DNA of 64,000 bases from Zeaxanthinibacter sp. PT1 (GTDB taxonomy: Bacteria; Bacteroidota; Bacteroidia; Flavobacteriales; Flavobacteriaceae): the NCBI RefSeq assembly GCF_028464225.1, contig NZ_JAQPCN010000001.1, positions 930,001 through 994,000 of the forward strand, written 5' to 3'. Positions 29,958-37,590 of the stretch are shown here, one piece after another. How positions within the stretch are numbered: the stretch's first letter is position 1; each line of letters opens with the position of its first letter. Under the pieces are notes generated by a model that was not told the origin of the DNA, did not search any database, and saw only the letters and a list, made by a program, of their open reading frames with translations. The position numbers were made by a program, and so were the translations under genes.

Positions 29958-30970
29958 TGCTTAAAAATATTTAGTTCTCGTATTTCTTTTTCATTATCTC
30001 TAGTAGGGTAGGGCACCTCCAGTACCAGGTTAGTGGTGCGGTCGATGACATCCCTGTAATTCTCCTGTACGATATCTCCAAACAAGAGGAAGATCACTCC
30101 TCCCCGGTTGCTTAATCGTTTCAGTACCTCCCTGTTGAAGAACTCCCATCCAATATCTTGGTGTGCGCGTTCTCCATAGAAGTTACGGGTATAGATATCC
30201 GGGATGAGCAGTGCACCTTGCTGTGCAAAGTCTTCCAGGTTCTTTGTCCTGTTGAGATCCATACCGTCGTAGATCTCGTCCTCCTTGATGTCCAGTAAGA
30301 CTTCAAGTGGCTCGTATTTATCGGCATAAGAGTCATGTGTAGAGAAGGCAAGTCCTCTACCCTTGTCCCTGGGATGTGTGTCTATCATGACAATAGAGAC
30401 ATCCAGGAACTGACATGCTCTGAACGGGGTGAATACAACATCTGATTCAGGTGAGACTCCCCTTTTACGGGCTTCTCTCAGGTACCTGGAGAGCTGTACC
30501 ATCTCCTCGCCGGCAAACACCTCATGGAGTTCATCAAACCATTCGTACCCGAGCTTTTCAATCAAGTTCTTTGCCCTTTTAGACTTGGGAGCTAAGTCCC
30601 AGTATCGTATAGGGCACACTATCTTTGCACTACTGCCGACGCCTTTATCCCAGGTCTTGAATCCCATTGTTTTGAGGGTCTTGACTTCGATGACATAATT
30701 CATCAACTCCGTTTCGTAGTGTATGATATCTACAATGTCCAGTAGGATATAGTACACGGACCATGCCTTGTACTTGCGGTACTTGTCCGCTTCCTTCTCT
30801 CTCTTGTAGTAGATGAACGTATCGTCCTTTTGGATAATCTTTCCAATGATACGCCACCGGTCTTCGTTGGGCTGCTGTAGAGATAGTTCCCCGGTAGAGC
30901 TGTTATAGTTCAACCGGGTCCCATTCTCATCAGTCCTGTTTATGATTAGGTCAATGCGAGCTTGATCCAT
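29912..30970 (-). CDS. Uracil-DNA glycosylase-like protein with altered catalytic motif
   Basis: The protein has 352 residues. I set the start at 30970, where ATG shares an A with the preceding TAA; the longer frame lies inside the upstream gene. The C-terminal half follows family-1 UDG: FRACQFLDVSIVMID (D197 in place of the catalytic GQD Asp), GLAFST, a GxxxIPD-type segment, IGWEFFNREVLKRL, GGVIFLLFG, and a terminal FKQCNKYREEI. The motif B region reads VPYPT (319-323), so the usual catalytic His of HPSP appears to be Tyr. UDG-like genes are known in crAss-like phages. It could be a repair enzyme of altered activity, a uracil binder or a non-catalytic replication factor. The N-terminal 150 residues are unassigned. 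Confidence 0.75.
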   Translation of the reverse strand: MDQARIDLIINRTDENGTRLNYNSSTGELSLQQPNEDRWRIIGKIIQKDDTFIYYKREKEADKYRKYKAWSVYYILLDIVDIIHYETELMNYVIEVKTLKTMGFKTWDKGVGSSAKIVCPIRYWDLAPKSKRAKNLIEKLGYEWFDELHEVFAGEEMVQLSRYLREARKRGVSPESDVVFTPFRACQFLDVSIVMIDTHPRDKGRGLAFSTHDSYADKYEPLEVLLDIKEDEIYDGMDLNRTKNLEDFAQQGALLIPDIYTRNFYGERAHQDIGWEFFNREVLKRLSNRGGVIFLLFGDIVQENYRDVIDRTTNLVLEVPYPTRDNEKEIRELNIFKQCNKYREEISQKTIW

Positions 30971-31656
30971 TATAGGCTGAAAGCTTTCATTAACGAAAGT
31001 GCTACTACTGCTACTGCAAGTAGAACAACAATGACCACTAAAGTCCACATATTTGCTCGTAATCTTTCGATCTCTGATTCGGATTTCGTTATTCTAGCCT
31101 CAAGGTTACGATTCTTTTTGTCTAAGGAGTGTACATCACCTTCTAAGGTGCCCATCCGCAGTCCATCACGTACCAGCTTCTCCTTGAATAGCGCCATTCC
31201 AGGATTGTTTTTTGGTGGAAGGGCATTTGCCAAGTTTCTATCCTTCATCGCTGCAGCACGAATCTCAGCTTGTCTTCGAAGGTTCATTTGCGTTTCAGAA
31301 TCTACCTCTTTGGTGTCCTCAACAAGAAACTTAGGATTAGGACCTGTTGGTTTATTTGCAGGGTACTTTCTCAGATAGGCTCGCATCGCATCGTGCGCCA
31401 TACTTATATTGGGAGGCGTATTTACAACCCAGAAGTACTTAGTTCCCTTTCCCTTGCCTTCACTTCGTATTATTCCCTGCTCTTTGAGGAATTTGCTCAT
31501 CCGAGCTGGATTGAAATCATAGTCCTGCATTAGTGTTGTAAGAGCAAAGGATTTTTTCCCTTTGCATTTAGCAAATAGCTCCTTAAATAGCTCGTAAAAC
31601 TTCTCTTCAGTAGGTGAGAGTTTCGGTTTTGAACTTGTGGTGACTTTAGTTTCCAT
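30970..31656 (-). CDS. Membrane-tethered winged-helix-like protein
   Basis: The protein has 228 residues. Residues about 25-75 look like a winged helix (KSFALTTLMQDYDFN, then RMSKFLKEQGIIRSE and KYFWVVNTPP). A Lys/Pro-rich middle and a coiled coil (about 165-200) follow, then a single C-terminal transmembrane helix (MWTLVVIVVLLAVAVVALSL). The wHTH part matches the 108-residue gene two positions upstream in pattern, including Y-x-W and PP residues. TAATG overlap joins it to the UDG-like gene. The DNA-binding domain would be cytoplasmic and tethered to the inner membrane. Confidence 0.6.
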   Translation of the reverse strand: METKVTTSSKPKLSPTEEKFYELFKELFAKCKGKKSFALTTLMQDYDFNPARMSKFLKEQGIIRSEGKGKGTKYFWVVNTPPNISMAHDAMRAYLRKYPANKPTGPNPKFLVEDTKEVDSETQMNLRRQAEIRAAAMKDRNLANALPPKNNPGMALFKEKLVRDGLRMGTLEGDVHSLDKKNRNLEARITKSESEIERLRANMWTLVVIVVLLAVAVVALSLMKAFSL

Positions 31657-31886
31657 TATAATTTAGTGTTTCGTTTTGCTTTATCTACTTTTCCTAGTAG
31701 GTCTTTGATTCTCTCTTTGTTTTCATGGCTTTCCTCGTACTTTAGAGCATTGCGTAATTTTAATTTCAATACCCACCATACTAATTTCTTAGTGAGGTAA
31801 GGGATTAGAAATAGGTAAGAAAACAATGCTGAAAGCCCCAAGGCAACAATCCAAGAAATGATTTGAAGGGGGTTCATGTTTATCAT
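31656..31886 (-). CDS. Small membrane protein between two wHTH genes
   Basis: This 76-residue protein has one hydrophobic segment of about 25 residues (IISWIVALGLSALFSYLFLI) that could form one long or two short helices, followed by a basic cytoplasmic tail. It overlaps the upstream gene by ATGA and the downstream gene by a stop/start junction. Its place between two related wHTH genes, one membrane-tethered, suggests a shared membrane-linked function. Confidence 0.6.
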   Translation of the reverse strand: MINMNPLQIISWIVALGLSALFSYLFLIPYLTKKLVWWVLKLKLRNALKYEESHENKERIKDLLGKVDKAKRNTKL

Positions 31887-32209
31887 ACCAGGTCTTTTTT
31901 AGGCGCCCTGCTCTTCCAGATGTTTTCTGGATTACCAAAGTGCCTGTTTTTGTGCAATCTGTATGATCTATCCCTCAGGGCATCAACCATTTCCATATCT
32001 GGAGGTCCATCGGCGGTCCACTCATAAGTAGCCCCTGTTGCACGCCCATATTGTGTAATGATGCCGAGATCTATCATCGCTGCGGGGAGTTGCGAAGACA
32101 CCCCATGGTACTTGATGATAGTTCTCATGGCAAATTTTCTGTTATTCTTAATACTGTCGTGTACGTCTTCCAGTACCCCTAAGTATCGCTGTTTTAGTTC
32201 ACTCCACAT
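31883..32209 (-). CDS. Winged-helix-like protein related to the 228-residue neighbour
   Basis: The protein has 108 residues. NRKFAMRTIIKYHGVSSQLP, then AMIDLGIITQYGR and YEWTADGPPDMEMVDALR align position by position with residues 33-92 of the gene at 30970-31656 (KKSFALTTLM, EQGIIRSEGK, YFWVVNTPPN). This indicates duplication within the operon. It lacks coiled coil and membrane helix. A DNA- or RNA-binding role is inferred from the wHTH pattern. Confidence 0.6.
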   Translation of the reverse strand: MWSELKQRYLGVLEDVHDSIKNNRKFAMRTIIKYHGVSSQLPAAMIDLGIITQYGRATGATYEWTADGPPDMEMVDALRDRSYRLHKNRHFGNPENIWKSRAPKKDLV

Positions 32210-32236
32210 GATTCTATACTTTTAATTATTAATTCT

Positions 32237-32788
32237 TTAGATAGGTTTAAACTCTGCTTTGGTTTCTCGATCACAGGTCTCACAGTACTCATGGTCCATA
32301 GGATCCCCGTGAAGCTCATATTCTTCCAGCTCTGGATTCCAAACTGCCCATGCAGTGTGCAGGATGCTATTATCTCCGCAGGTTTTGCAGAAATAATCAT
32401 ACTTCTTCTTAGGTTCTTTATCGTGACTGTACTTATCCAGGATGATATCGAAGCTGGGGTAGTTCTCCATCACACTATATGAGGCGCGTTGTGCACCGTT
32501 GTAATAGATCATTGTGCCATGCTCCTCAGATGACTCCAATCTCCAGGTAACTACCAGGTAGTACTTCGGGTATAGACCCGAAACATATTGAAGTAGATCC
32601 TGCATCATGAACTCGTCTACCGGGCATTCCCAGTTGAAAAATGATCCTTGTGGATCCTCGCCCCGCTTTATGGCACGGGTTGTCATCAGTTGTTCGAAGA
32701 CCTTCTCCAGGGCTTCTTCTTCTTTAAAATCTAAAGGCTCCCTATCTTCATTTAGTATAAGGAGTCCGTAAAATATTGAATCTGCCAT
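32237..32788 (-). CDS. Zinc-ribbon protein of unknown function
   Basis: The protein has 183 residues. The C-terminus carries CKTC (C134, C137) and CETC (C169, C172), a split zinc ribbon. The N-terminal 120 residues form an acidic mixed alpha/beta domain. The gene heads the small cassette leading to the UDG-like gene and has a perfect copy of the TCACCAC leader before its ATG. I do not recognise the family. Confidence 0.6.
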   Translation of the reverse strand: MADSIFYGLLILNEDREPLDFKEEEALEKVFEQLMTTRAIKRGEDPQGSFFNWECPVDEFMMQDLLQYVSGLYPKYYLVVTWRLESSEEHGTMIYYNGAQRASYSVMENYPSFDIILDKYSHDKEPKKKYDYFCKTCGDNSILHTAWAVWNPELEEYELHGDPMDHEYCETCDRETKAEFKPI

Positions 32789-32789
32789 T

Positions 32790-32802
32790 GTGGTGATTTT
32801 TT
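32790..32802 (-). promoter_or_regulatory. TCACCAC leader before the zinc-ribbon gene
   Basis: The minus strand reads AAAAAATCACCAC, ending 2 nt before the ATG at 32788. One of about ten near-identical leaders. Confidence 0.6.
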
Positions 32803-32804
32803 AG

Positions 32805-33080
32805 TTATGAAAATGTGTATGCTCCTCGGTCTTTACCCTTGTTGACTCCTCGCTGGTACATGGAGATGAAGGCTCCCTCCAAGGATTCTATTTCCTGGAG
32901 AACCCTTTCAGTCTGCCAATTCTCGGTCAAGAGGTACGGGACTGAGTTCATCTCCTTACAGGCGGTATTCCAGTCTTCTGGAAGCTCATCTGCATGATTT
33001 CGTAGTTTATCAATGATCTCCGGGCTGTCATCCGTTAACCAGTGCTGACAAGCCTCGAAGAAAAAATCTGGTTCTTTCAT
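32805..33080 (-). CDS. Hypothetical acidic protein
   Basis: The 91 residues are helical and rich in Glu and Asp, with Trp at several positions (HWLTDD, EDWN, ENWQTE). It has no membrane segment or metal motif. It lies 16 nt before the zinc-ribbon gene's leader and 2 nt after the macrodomain-like gene, so it is probably cotranscribed. Function unknown. Confidence 0.5.
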   Translation of the reverse strand: MKEPDFFFEACQHWLTDDSPEIIDKLRNHADELPEDWNTACKEMNSVPYLLTENWQTERVLQEIESLEGAFISMYQRGVNKGKDRGAYTFS

Positions 33081-33082
33081 GA

Positions 33083-33544
33083 TTATTCGTTTATAAGCAC
33101 CTCCCAGAATTCCCTGGGAAGGTGCACGTTCTTCATTTTTATTGCTTTCTTGAACATCGGAGCGATCTGCTCAGGCGTGAACCCGGCTATGCCGCATCCA
33201 ATTTGTGTGACAAGGAATTTGAATCCTGTAGATCCAGTGAAATGACTTGCATCTTCGAAAAACATATCCACATACTCTTCGATCTCACTGAGGGACATCT
33301 CTGAAAAGTTTTGTCCTACCGTAGGAATCGCATAACAGTCGCCTGTAAATCCATAATCGATCCCTTGCTCAGCTCCAAAGTGCCTTGCTGCATAGGCTGC
33401 TGCTCCTCCGGCATGGTTGCCGTCCAGGTTGGATCCAAACACGAATATTTCATCCCGATCCATCTTGGTTATTACATCAGGGGTTATTCTACCTCTTGAG
33501 ATCCACCAGTATTTTAGTCGTTTAAAAAGTTTCATTTTTGCCAT
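33083..33544 (-). CDS. Macrodomain-like phage protein (A1S_2505 type)
   Basis: The protein has 153 residues. I chose the ATG at 33544, which follows a TCACCAC leader; frames opening further upstream lie in a large intergenic hairpin. The segment DEIFVFGSNLDGNHAGGAAA (about 31-50) and YAIPTVG are the glycine-rich loop pattern of phage macrodomain-like proteins, which bind or process ADP-ribose-type ligands. Such proteins are suspected to counter NAD+/ADP-ribose-based defence. A basic N-terminal 20 residues precede the domain. The specific substrate cannot be told. Confidence 0.75.
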   Translation of the reverse strand: MAKMKLFKRLKYWWISRGRITPDVITKMDRDEIFVFGSNLDGNHAGGAAAYAARHFGAEQGIDYGFTGDCYAIPTVGQNFSEMSLSEIEEYVDMFFEDASHFTGSTGFKFLVTQIGCGIAGFTPEQIAPMFKKAIKMKNVHLPREFWEVLINE

Positions 33545-33557
33545 TGTCTTGATTTTT

Positions 33558-33564
33558 GTGGTGA
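33558..33564 (-). promoter_or_regulatory. TCACCAC leader, macrodomain gene
   Basis: TCACCAC on the minus strand, 13 nt before the ATG at 33544. This is the most distant spacing among the set. Confidence 0.5.
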
Positions 33565-33570
33565 ATATTA

Positions 33571-33651
33571 AAGCCCCGGTATATACTTGTTTGTAGGATA
33601 ATTTTTCTAGGTTCCCAACACGAAAAACTTTCCACACTTCAACCGGGGCTT
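33571..33651 (-). terminator. Long-loop hairpin after the SF1 helicase gene
   Basis: AAGCCCCGGT (33571-33580) and ACCGGGGCTT (33642-33651) are perfect 10-bp complements flanking a 61-nt loop. It lies between the helicase stop and the macrodomain leader. A T-rich stretch follows on the minus strand, so it may terminate. The long loop may hold an RNA element. Confidence 0.5.
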
Positions 33652-33658
33652 GTTCTGT

Positions 33659-35173
33659 TTATATTAAATCTTCAAACTCCTCTTTTGTGATATTGAGGTA
33701 GTAGAGTTCCTCAGAGGCACGGGTCCTTGCCACGTACTTGAGGTTTATCTCCTGTACTACTTGAGATTCTGACCGTGCAAATGTGGAGGGAATAAGGAAC
33801 TCATTGAGAATGTACACCACCGGGTTCTCCAGTCCTTTAGACTTGTGTATGGTACACAGGGTAATTCCCTTGATGTCATCGCTCTTAACGAATAGTCTGT
33901 CCAGATGGTGAAGCAGGTCATCTACGGTGTTTAAGTCACCATAAAAGTGACGATACATCATACCGAAATTATCCAGGTTCTCTCCGAACTTGTTGGCTTT
34001 CCATTTGAGTAGGAAATCATCTGATTCTTCTGCCTTTTCCGATAGATTCTCATACTTTGCTGATAGCTTCTTATAAACAAATGCCATGTCTTCACGCTTC
34101 TCTCCAGATAGGAATTTTTTAATTTCCCCCAGGATATCATCACCTTTGAGATACACCTTCTTCCCCCTTGTCAGTAGATAAAAGAAGATCTTGATCAGAG
34201 GTCCGGTATTCCTGCAAATTATTAGAGAATTATCCTTGATGACATCCAAGTGATTGATGTCTAGGTGTCTAACAATCCCCTGGGTCGTCTTAAAACCTCG
34301 CATGACATTATACACCTTGTTTGCCTCCTCTAGTATGGATCCTGGACAGCGGTAGCAAATATCCAGGGGAAGCTCCTTGACGTTATCTTTATCTGCAAAC
34401 ATCCTGAATGACGACTCATAAGCACCTGCGAAGCCATAAATGGACTGGTTCCCATCCCCCACAGCAATCCATTTTTGTACATCTCCTTGTTTTAGGATCA
34501 TGTCTACCATGGTGTGTTGTGCCAGGTTAAGATCCTGCGCCTCGTCAATCATCAGATGTACTGGAGATGTTGGTATCCGGAGCCCTTTGATGATGGGAAC
34601 ATAGATCATGTCCACAAAATCAATTTTCATATTGGATTTGTTATAGGTAGCATCACGCTTCTCTAAAAACTTCTTCCAAATAAGCTCCATGTCTGAGAGA
34701 TCCGGGAGGTCGTTGGATGTATCCAGCATGTGCTTCTTTACTTCCTCGAAGTCATCTGTGAGAAACATTCGGGAGATGTCATTCATTGCCATCAACGCAG
34801 GCAATATTCCCTTCTTCTCATCCCAGTTGTACTGCTTGTAAATGTTCGGGTTATCCTTCTCTGTAGCGATTGCCAACTTAAAATTCTTACCCGTGTCGAG
34901 TTCAAACTTGAAGGATTTGCGTATCGCTTTAAGTCCCAGGGAATGTAATGTCATTGCTCTGGCGTACTTTATACGCTTACGCTCTAGTTTGGAGGTAATC
35001 TCCTCTTGAATCGATTTATTAAATGCCAAGAATAATGTCTTGGTCTGTGATCTGTCAATGAGTTGCATGAGAGTGGTAGTTTTACCACTCCCCGCAACCG
35101 CACTAATCAAAATATTGCAATCTTCCTTTTCCCAGCAATCAAATATTGCTTGTTGTCTATGGCTCGGTTTCAT
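33659..35173 (-). CDS. UvrD/Rep-type superfamily 1 helicase
   Basis: The protein has 504 residues. Motifs in order: Walker A AVAGSGKTT (25-33), Walker B DEAQD, motif III GDGNQSIYGFAG, motif V TIHKSKGLENP and motif VI YVARTRA. These are the UvrD-like SF1A signatures. It is shorter than UvrD (about 720) and matches compact phage DNA helicases used in replication restart or recombination. It lies 9 nt from the ligase gene. Confidence 0.9.
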   Translation of the reverse strand: MKPSHRQQAIFDCWEKEDCNILISAVAGSGKTTTLMQLIDRSQTKTLFLAFNKSIQEEITSKLERKRIKYARAMTLHSLGLKAIRKSFKFELDTGKNFKLAIATEKDNPNIYKQYNWDEKKGILPALMAMNDISRMFLTDDFEEVKKHMLDTSNDLPDLSDMELIWKKFLEKRDATYNKSNMKIDFVDMIYVPIIKGLRIPTSPVHLMIDEAQDLNLAQHTMVDMILKQGDVQKWIAVGDGNQSIYGFAGAYESSFRMFADKDNVKELPLDICYRCPGSILEEANKVYNVMRGFKTTQGIVRHLDINHLDVIKDNSLIICRNTGPLIKIFFYLLTRGKKVYLKGDDILGEIKKFLSGEKREDMAFVYKKLSAKYENLSEKAEESDDFLLKWKANKFGENLDNFGMMYRHFYGDLNTVDDLLHHLDRLFVKSDDIKGITLCTIHKSKGLENPVVYILNEFLIPSTFARSESQVVQEINLKYVARTRASEELYYLNITKEEFEDLI

Positions 35174-35182
35174 TAAGTTCTG

Positions 35183-36256
35183 TTATTTATCGTTTCTAAA
35201 TCCTACACACACTGGAAAGCGTGGTAGCCCATCGTCAGTATGCTCGAAGAATCTTACCTCTGCAGTCTGTCCGATGTATCTGTCTTTGTTCTGCAAAATT
35301 TCTTCTCGCTCGTTATGGGAGAACTTCATTCCGGTTTTAAACTCATCGCCCTTATTGTTGACACATACCAGGGTAGCATGCTCTGGTCTAGCCTCTGAAG
35401 GCACTACAGCAATTACCGGGTAAGTCTCATCAATGAAATCCTTGTACTTGAGAAGGTTGGAGCTACGGGCTTTGATCTTATAACCCTCATTGCCCCATCG
35501 TACCATGGTTCCCTCGTACCCAAGAGAGATGAAATAGCTATGGTTGTCCTCGATGGCAAATACATCATTGACTTTCACCGTGCGTACAGTCTCCAAAGAG
35601 GTAACTTCATGTAAGTTCTTTTGAAGTAGCCGGTTTAAACGCATATCGAAGGGCACATTCGCTACCATATCGTACACATGATACTTGACCTGTTCAGTTT
35701 CTCCTGCGCGGTACTTCTTGATGAGCTTCATATTCTCCTGGAAACTTAGCCCATGGGCATAGAGTTCTCCATCAAGAATCATCCCTTCTGAGTAGATACC
35801 CATGAGGTCCTGTTTGATGTGCTCCAGTGTGGTGATCTCCTTATTGGAGCGACTCATCATCTTTACCTCTCCACCTTTCATGATCGCCAAACACCGCATT
35901 CCGTCCAACTTGGGCTGGACATAGCAAGGGAAGGTGATCTTGTGAGATTCTTTCTTGTAATCCTTGGCAAGCATGGGCATGATTACTACCTCGTTTTCTG
36001 CCTCCTCTGGAGTCTCAAAGTACCCCTGGCGCATCTTGAGTTCAATCTTTGCCTGGGCTTCCAGTACCGCCTGCTCGGTAGCGGTGGTTTCATTTGCCCT
36101 ACCGACATTCTTTGGTTCGCAGGTACTGGTGTTGGTGACTTCAGCCCCTCCTAGTACTCCCGAGTACTGGTTAAGAAACCCATCCTGTGCCTCTATACGC
36201 ACATACCGGATCTTTCCTTTGGAATCTTTCTTGTAAATAGTTTTCGTGTATTGCAT
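35183..36256 (-). CDS. ATP-dependent DNA ligase
   Basis: The protein has 357 residues. The adenylation domain carries KLDGMR with nucleophile K116, DGELY (162-166), EGTMVR (248-253) and LLKYKDF (motif V, 268-274). The OB domain follows, with a C-terminal RFPVCVGFR. The N-terminal 90 residues resemble a WGR-like accessory domain. It seals nicks during phage replication. It has a good TCACCAC leader and heads a block with the helicase downstream. Confidence 0.92.
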   Translation of the reverse strand: MQYTKTIYKKDSKGKIRYVRIEAQDGFLNQYSGVLGGAEVTNTSTCEPKNVGRANETTATEQAVLEAQAKIELKMRQGYFETPEEAENEVVIMPMLAKDYKKESHKITFPCYVQPKLDGMRCLAIMKGGEVKMMSRSNKEITTLEHIKQDLMGIYSEGMILDGELYAHGLSFQENMKLIKKYRAGETEQVKYHVYDMVANVPFDMRLNRLLQKNLHEVTSLETVRTVKVNDVFAIEDNHSYFISLGYEGTMVRWGNEGYKIKARSSNLLKYKDFIDETYPVIAVVPSEARPEHATLVCVNNKGDEFKTGMKFSHNEREEILQNKDRYIGQTAEVRFFEHTDDGLPRFPVCVGFRNDK

Positions 36257-36257
36257 T

Positions 36258-36270
36258 GTGGTGATTTTTA
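36258..36270 (-). promoter_or_regulatory. TCACCAC leader, ligase gene
   Basis: The minus strand reads TAAAAATCACCAC, one nt from the ATG at 36256. Upstream AACTTAAAAA is shared with other members. Confidence 0.6.
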
Positions 36271-36272
36271 AG

Positions 36273-37049
36273 TTATGGTTGTATTTCTTTAAGGAGTTCT
36301 AACGCCATCTCTACCTTTCCTACCAGGCGGTCGACGCTACCGTCATTCTCGATAACAAGGTCACAGTCCTCTGGCGAGAGGGAGTTCTCTGAGGCGTGGC
36401 TGTCGTTTTTCTCCAGCCCTGGACGTTCTACCCAGATAAGCATTCCATGCTCCTGTACTGCCTCTGCTTCATTCTCAAATCGTACATCAGAGATGATCCA
36501 CTTTGGGTCAATTATCTCGTATGCAGGCAATCCTTCTTTGGATGCCAACTCGGGACTCTCATAGACCATTGGGCGGTACTGGTTCATCAGCGCATGCACC
36601 CAGATATCCGGGTGGATCATCTCCCTTCCGAACTCGGTGCCGATAAGCTGCATAAGCTTTCGGGGAGTCATCTTCTTACCGTTATCGATTTTTTCACTGT
36701 GACCACTTTGATATAAATTAAACGTGTATGGGTCTGCTGTGGGTACTATATCGATAACAGGCTCAATGATGGATTTGCCCGTACCTTTGGTGGAAAGCTC
36801 TGGTATAAGTTCTTCCCTCCAATCCCTGTCCTCTTCCAGCGTATCCATGTCGCATCCCAGGATGATACAAGCGATCTGCTTTACCGGGTAGGCGAACTTC
36901 TTAATCTCGAAGGTCTCTTCTAACCGGTGTGCCGGGGAAGCCATGAACTCCTGGTAAGGAGGGAGGTTCCCGCTCATGTGTAAATAGTTGATGATATGAG
37001 CGACGGTATCCTTCCCGGATCCTTTCGCTCCTGCTAGTCCTATAATCAT
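36273..37049 (-). CDS. Deoxynucleoside monophosphate kinase
   Basis: The protein has 258 residues. The P-loop GAKGSGKDT (7-15) and the segment TPRKLMQLIGTEFGREMIHP, then WVHAL, match phage dNMP kinases (T4 gp1-like and related). They phosphorylate deoxynucleotide monophosphates for phage DNA synthesis. WIISDVRFENEAE is the typical second conserved block. It starts at the stop of the Api92-like gene, so the two are cotranslated. Confidence 0.85.
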   Translation of the reverse strand: MIIGLAGAKGSGKDTVAHIINYLHMSGNLPPYQEFMASPAHRLEETFEIKKFAYPVKQIACIILGCDMDTLEEDRDWREELIPELSTKGTGKSIIEPVIDIVPTADPYTFNLYQSGHSEKIDNGKKMTPRKLMQLIGTEFGREMIHPDIWVHALMNQYRPMVYESPELASKEGLPAYEIIDPKWIISDVRFENEAEAVQEHGMLIWVERPGLEKNDSHASENSLSPEDCDLVIENDGSVDRLVGKVEMALELLKEIQP

Positions 37050-37573
37050 TACAGTAAGTTTTTAAGTTCTTGTTGTTTTCGATCAAGGACTTCCTCGTAG
37101 TATTCAGTCTCGCAGTCAGTGATATCTCTTCCGTCGGGGGCAATACAACGATCCTCCTCGTTATATTCACCAAACTCACTGTCGTTAACCTTGATTTCCA
37201 GGATTTGCTCGTTGTCTTTGTACCAGCTCCTACCGTACAGTAGCATACCAGGCTCATCGTATTCGGTTTCTATAGCACATTTCCCTACATGTGATAGGTA
37301 CTTTAGAAGCTGCTCTGGTGGTCCCCATTTAGAGGTTCCTGTAATCAACAAATGTCCTTCCCCCTCATTAAATAAGGTGTTTTCTTCATCGCAGGGGTGT
37401 ATGGATAGTCCTGGGAACATATATTCCCCTGTTGCATCTGTAAAACAGAACCAGTTATCAAAGTTTTCCGGTTTGTTACTCGTGTCGGTATTATTCAGGA
37501 TAAGCTGCTTTACCTTTGAAAGGGTAAAAGGTGATCCTATAATGGTGATGTTATTTATGCAATGATTTGCCAT
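37049..37573 (-). CDS. Api92-like ferredoxin-fold protein
   Basis: This 174-residue protein starts with MANHCINNITIIG, the opening of the YubB/Api92-like ferredoxin-fold family, and has SKWGPPEQLLKYLS later, a conserved feature of that family. These are small phage and plasmid proteins of unknown function. A TCACCAC leader stands directly before its ATG. Confidence 0.75.
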   Translation of the reverse strand: MANHCINNITIIGSPFTLSKVKQLILNNTDTSNKPENFDNWFCFTDATGEYMFPGLSIHPCDEENTLFNEGEGHLLITGTSKWGPPEQLLKYLSHVGKCAIETEYDEPGMLLYGRSWYKDNEQILEIKVNDSEFGEYNEEDRCIAPDGRDITDCETEYYEEVLDRKQQELKNLL

Positions 37574-37574
37574 C

Positions 37575-37587
37575 GTGGTGATTTTTT
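37575..37587 (-). promoter_or_regulatory. TCACCAC leader, Api92-like gene
   Basis: The minus strand reads AAAAAATCACCAC, one base before the ATG at 37573, with AACTTAAAAAA upstream. Confidence 0.6.
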
Positions 37588-37590
37588 AAG

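Noticed and set aside
30971-31048. Longer start for the UDG-like gene
   Set aside because: The extra residues are a Cys/Ser-rich translation of the membrane-helix gene in another frame; the TAATG start is better.
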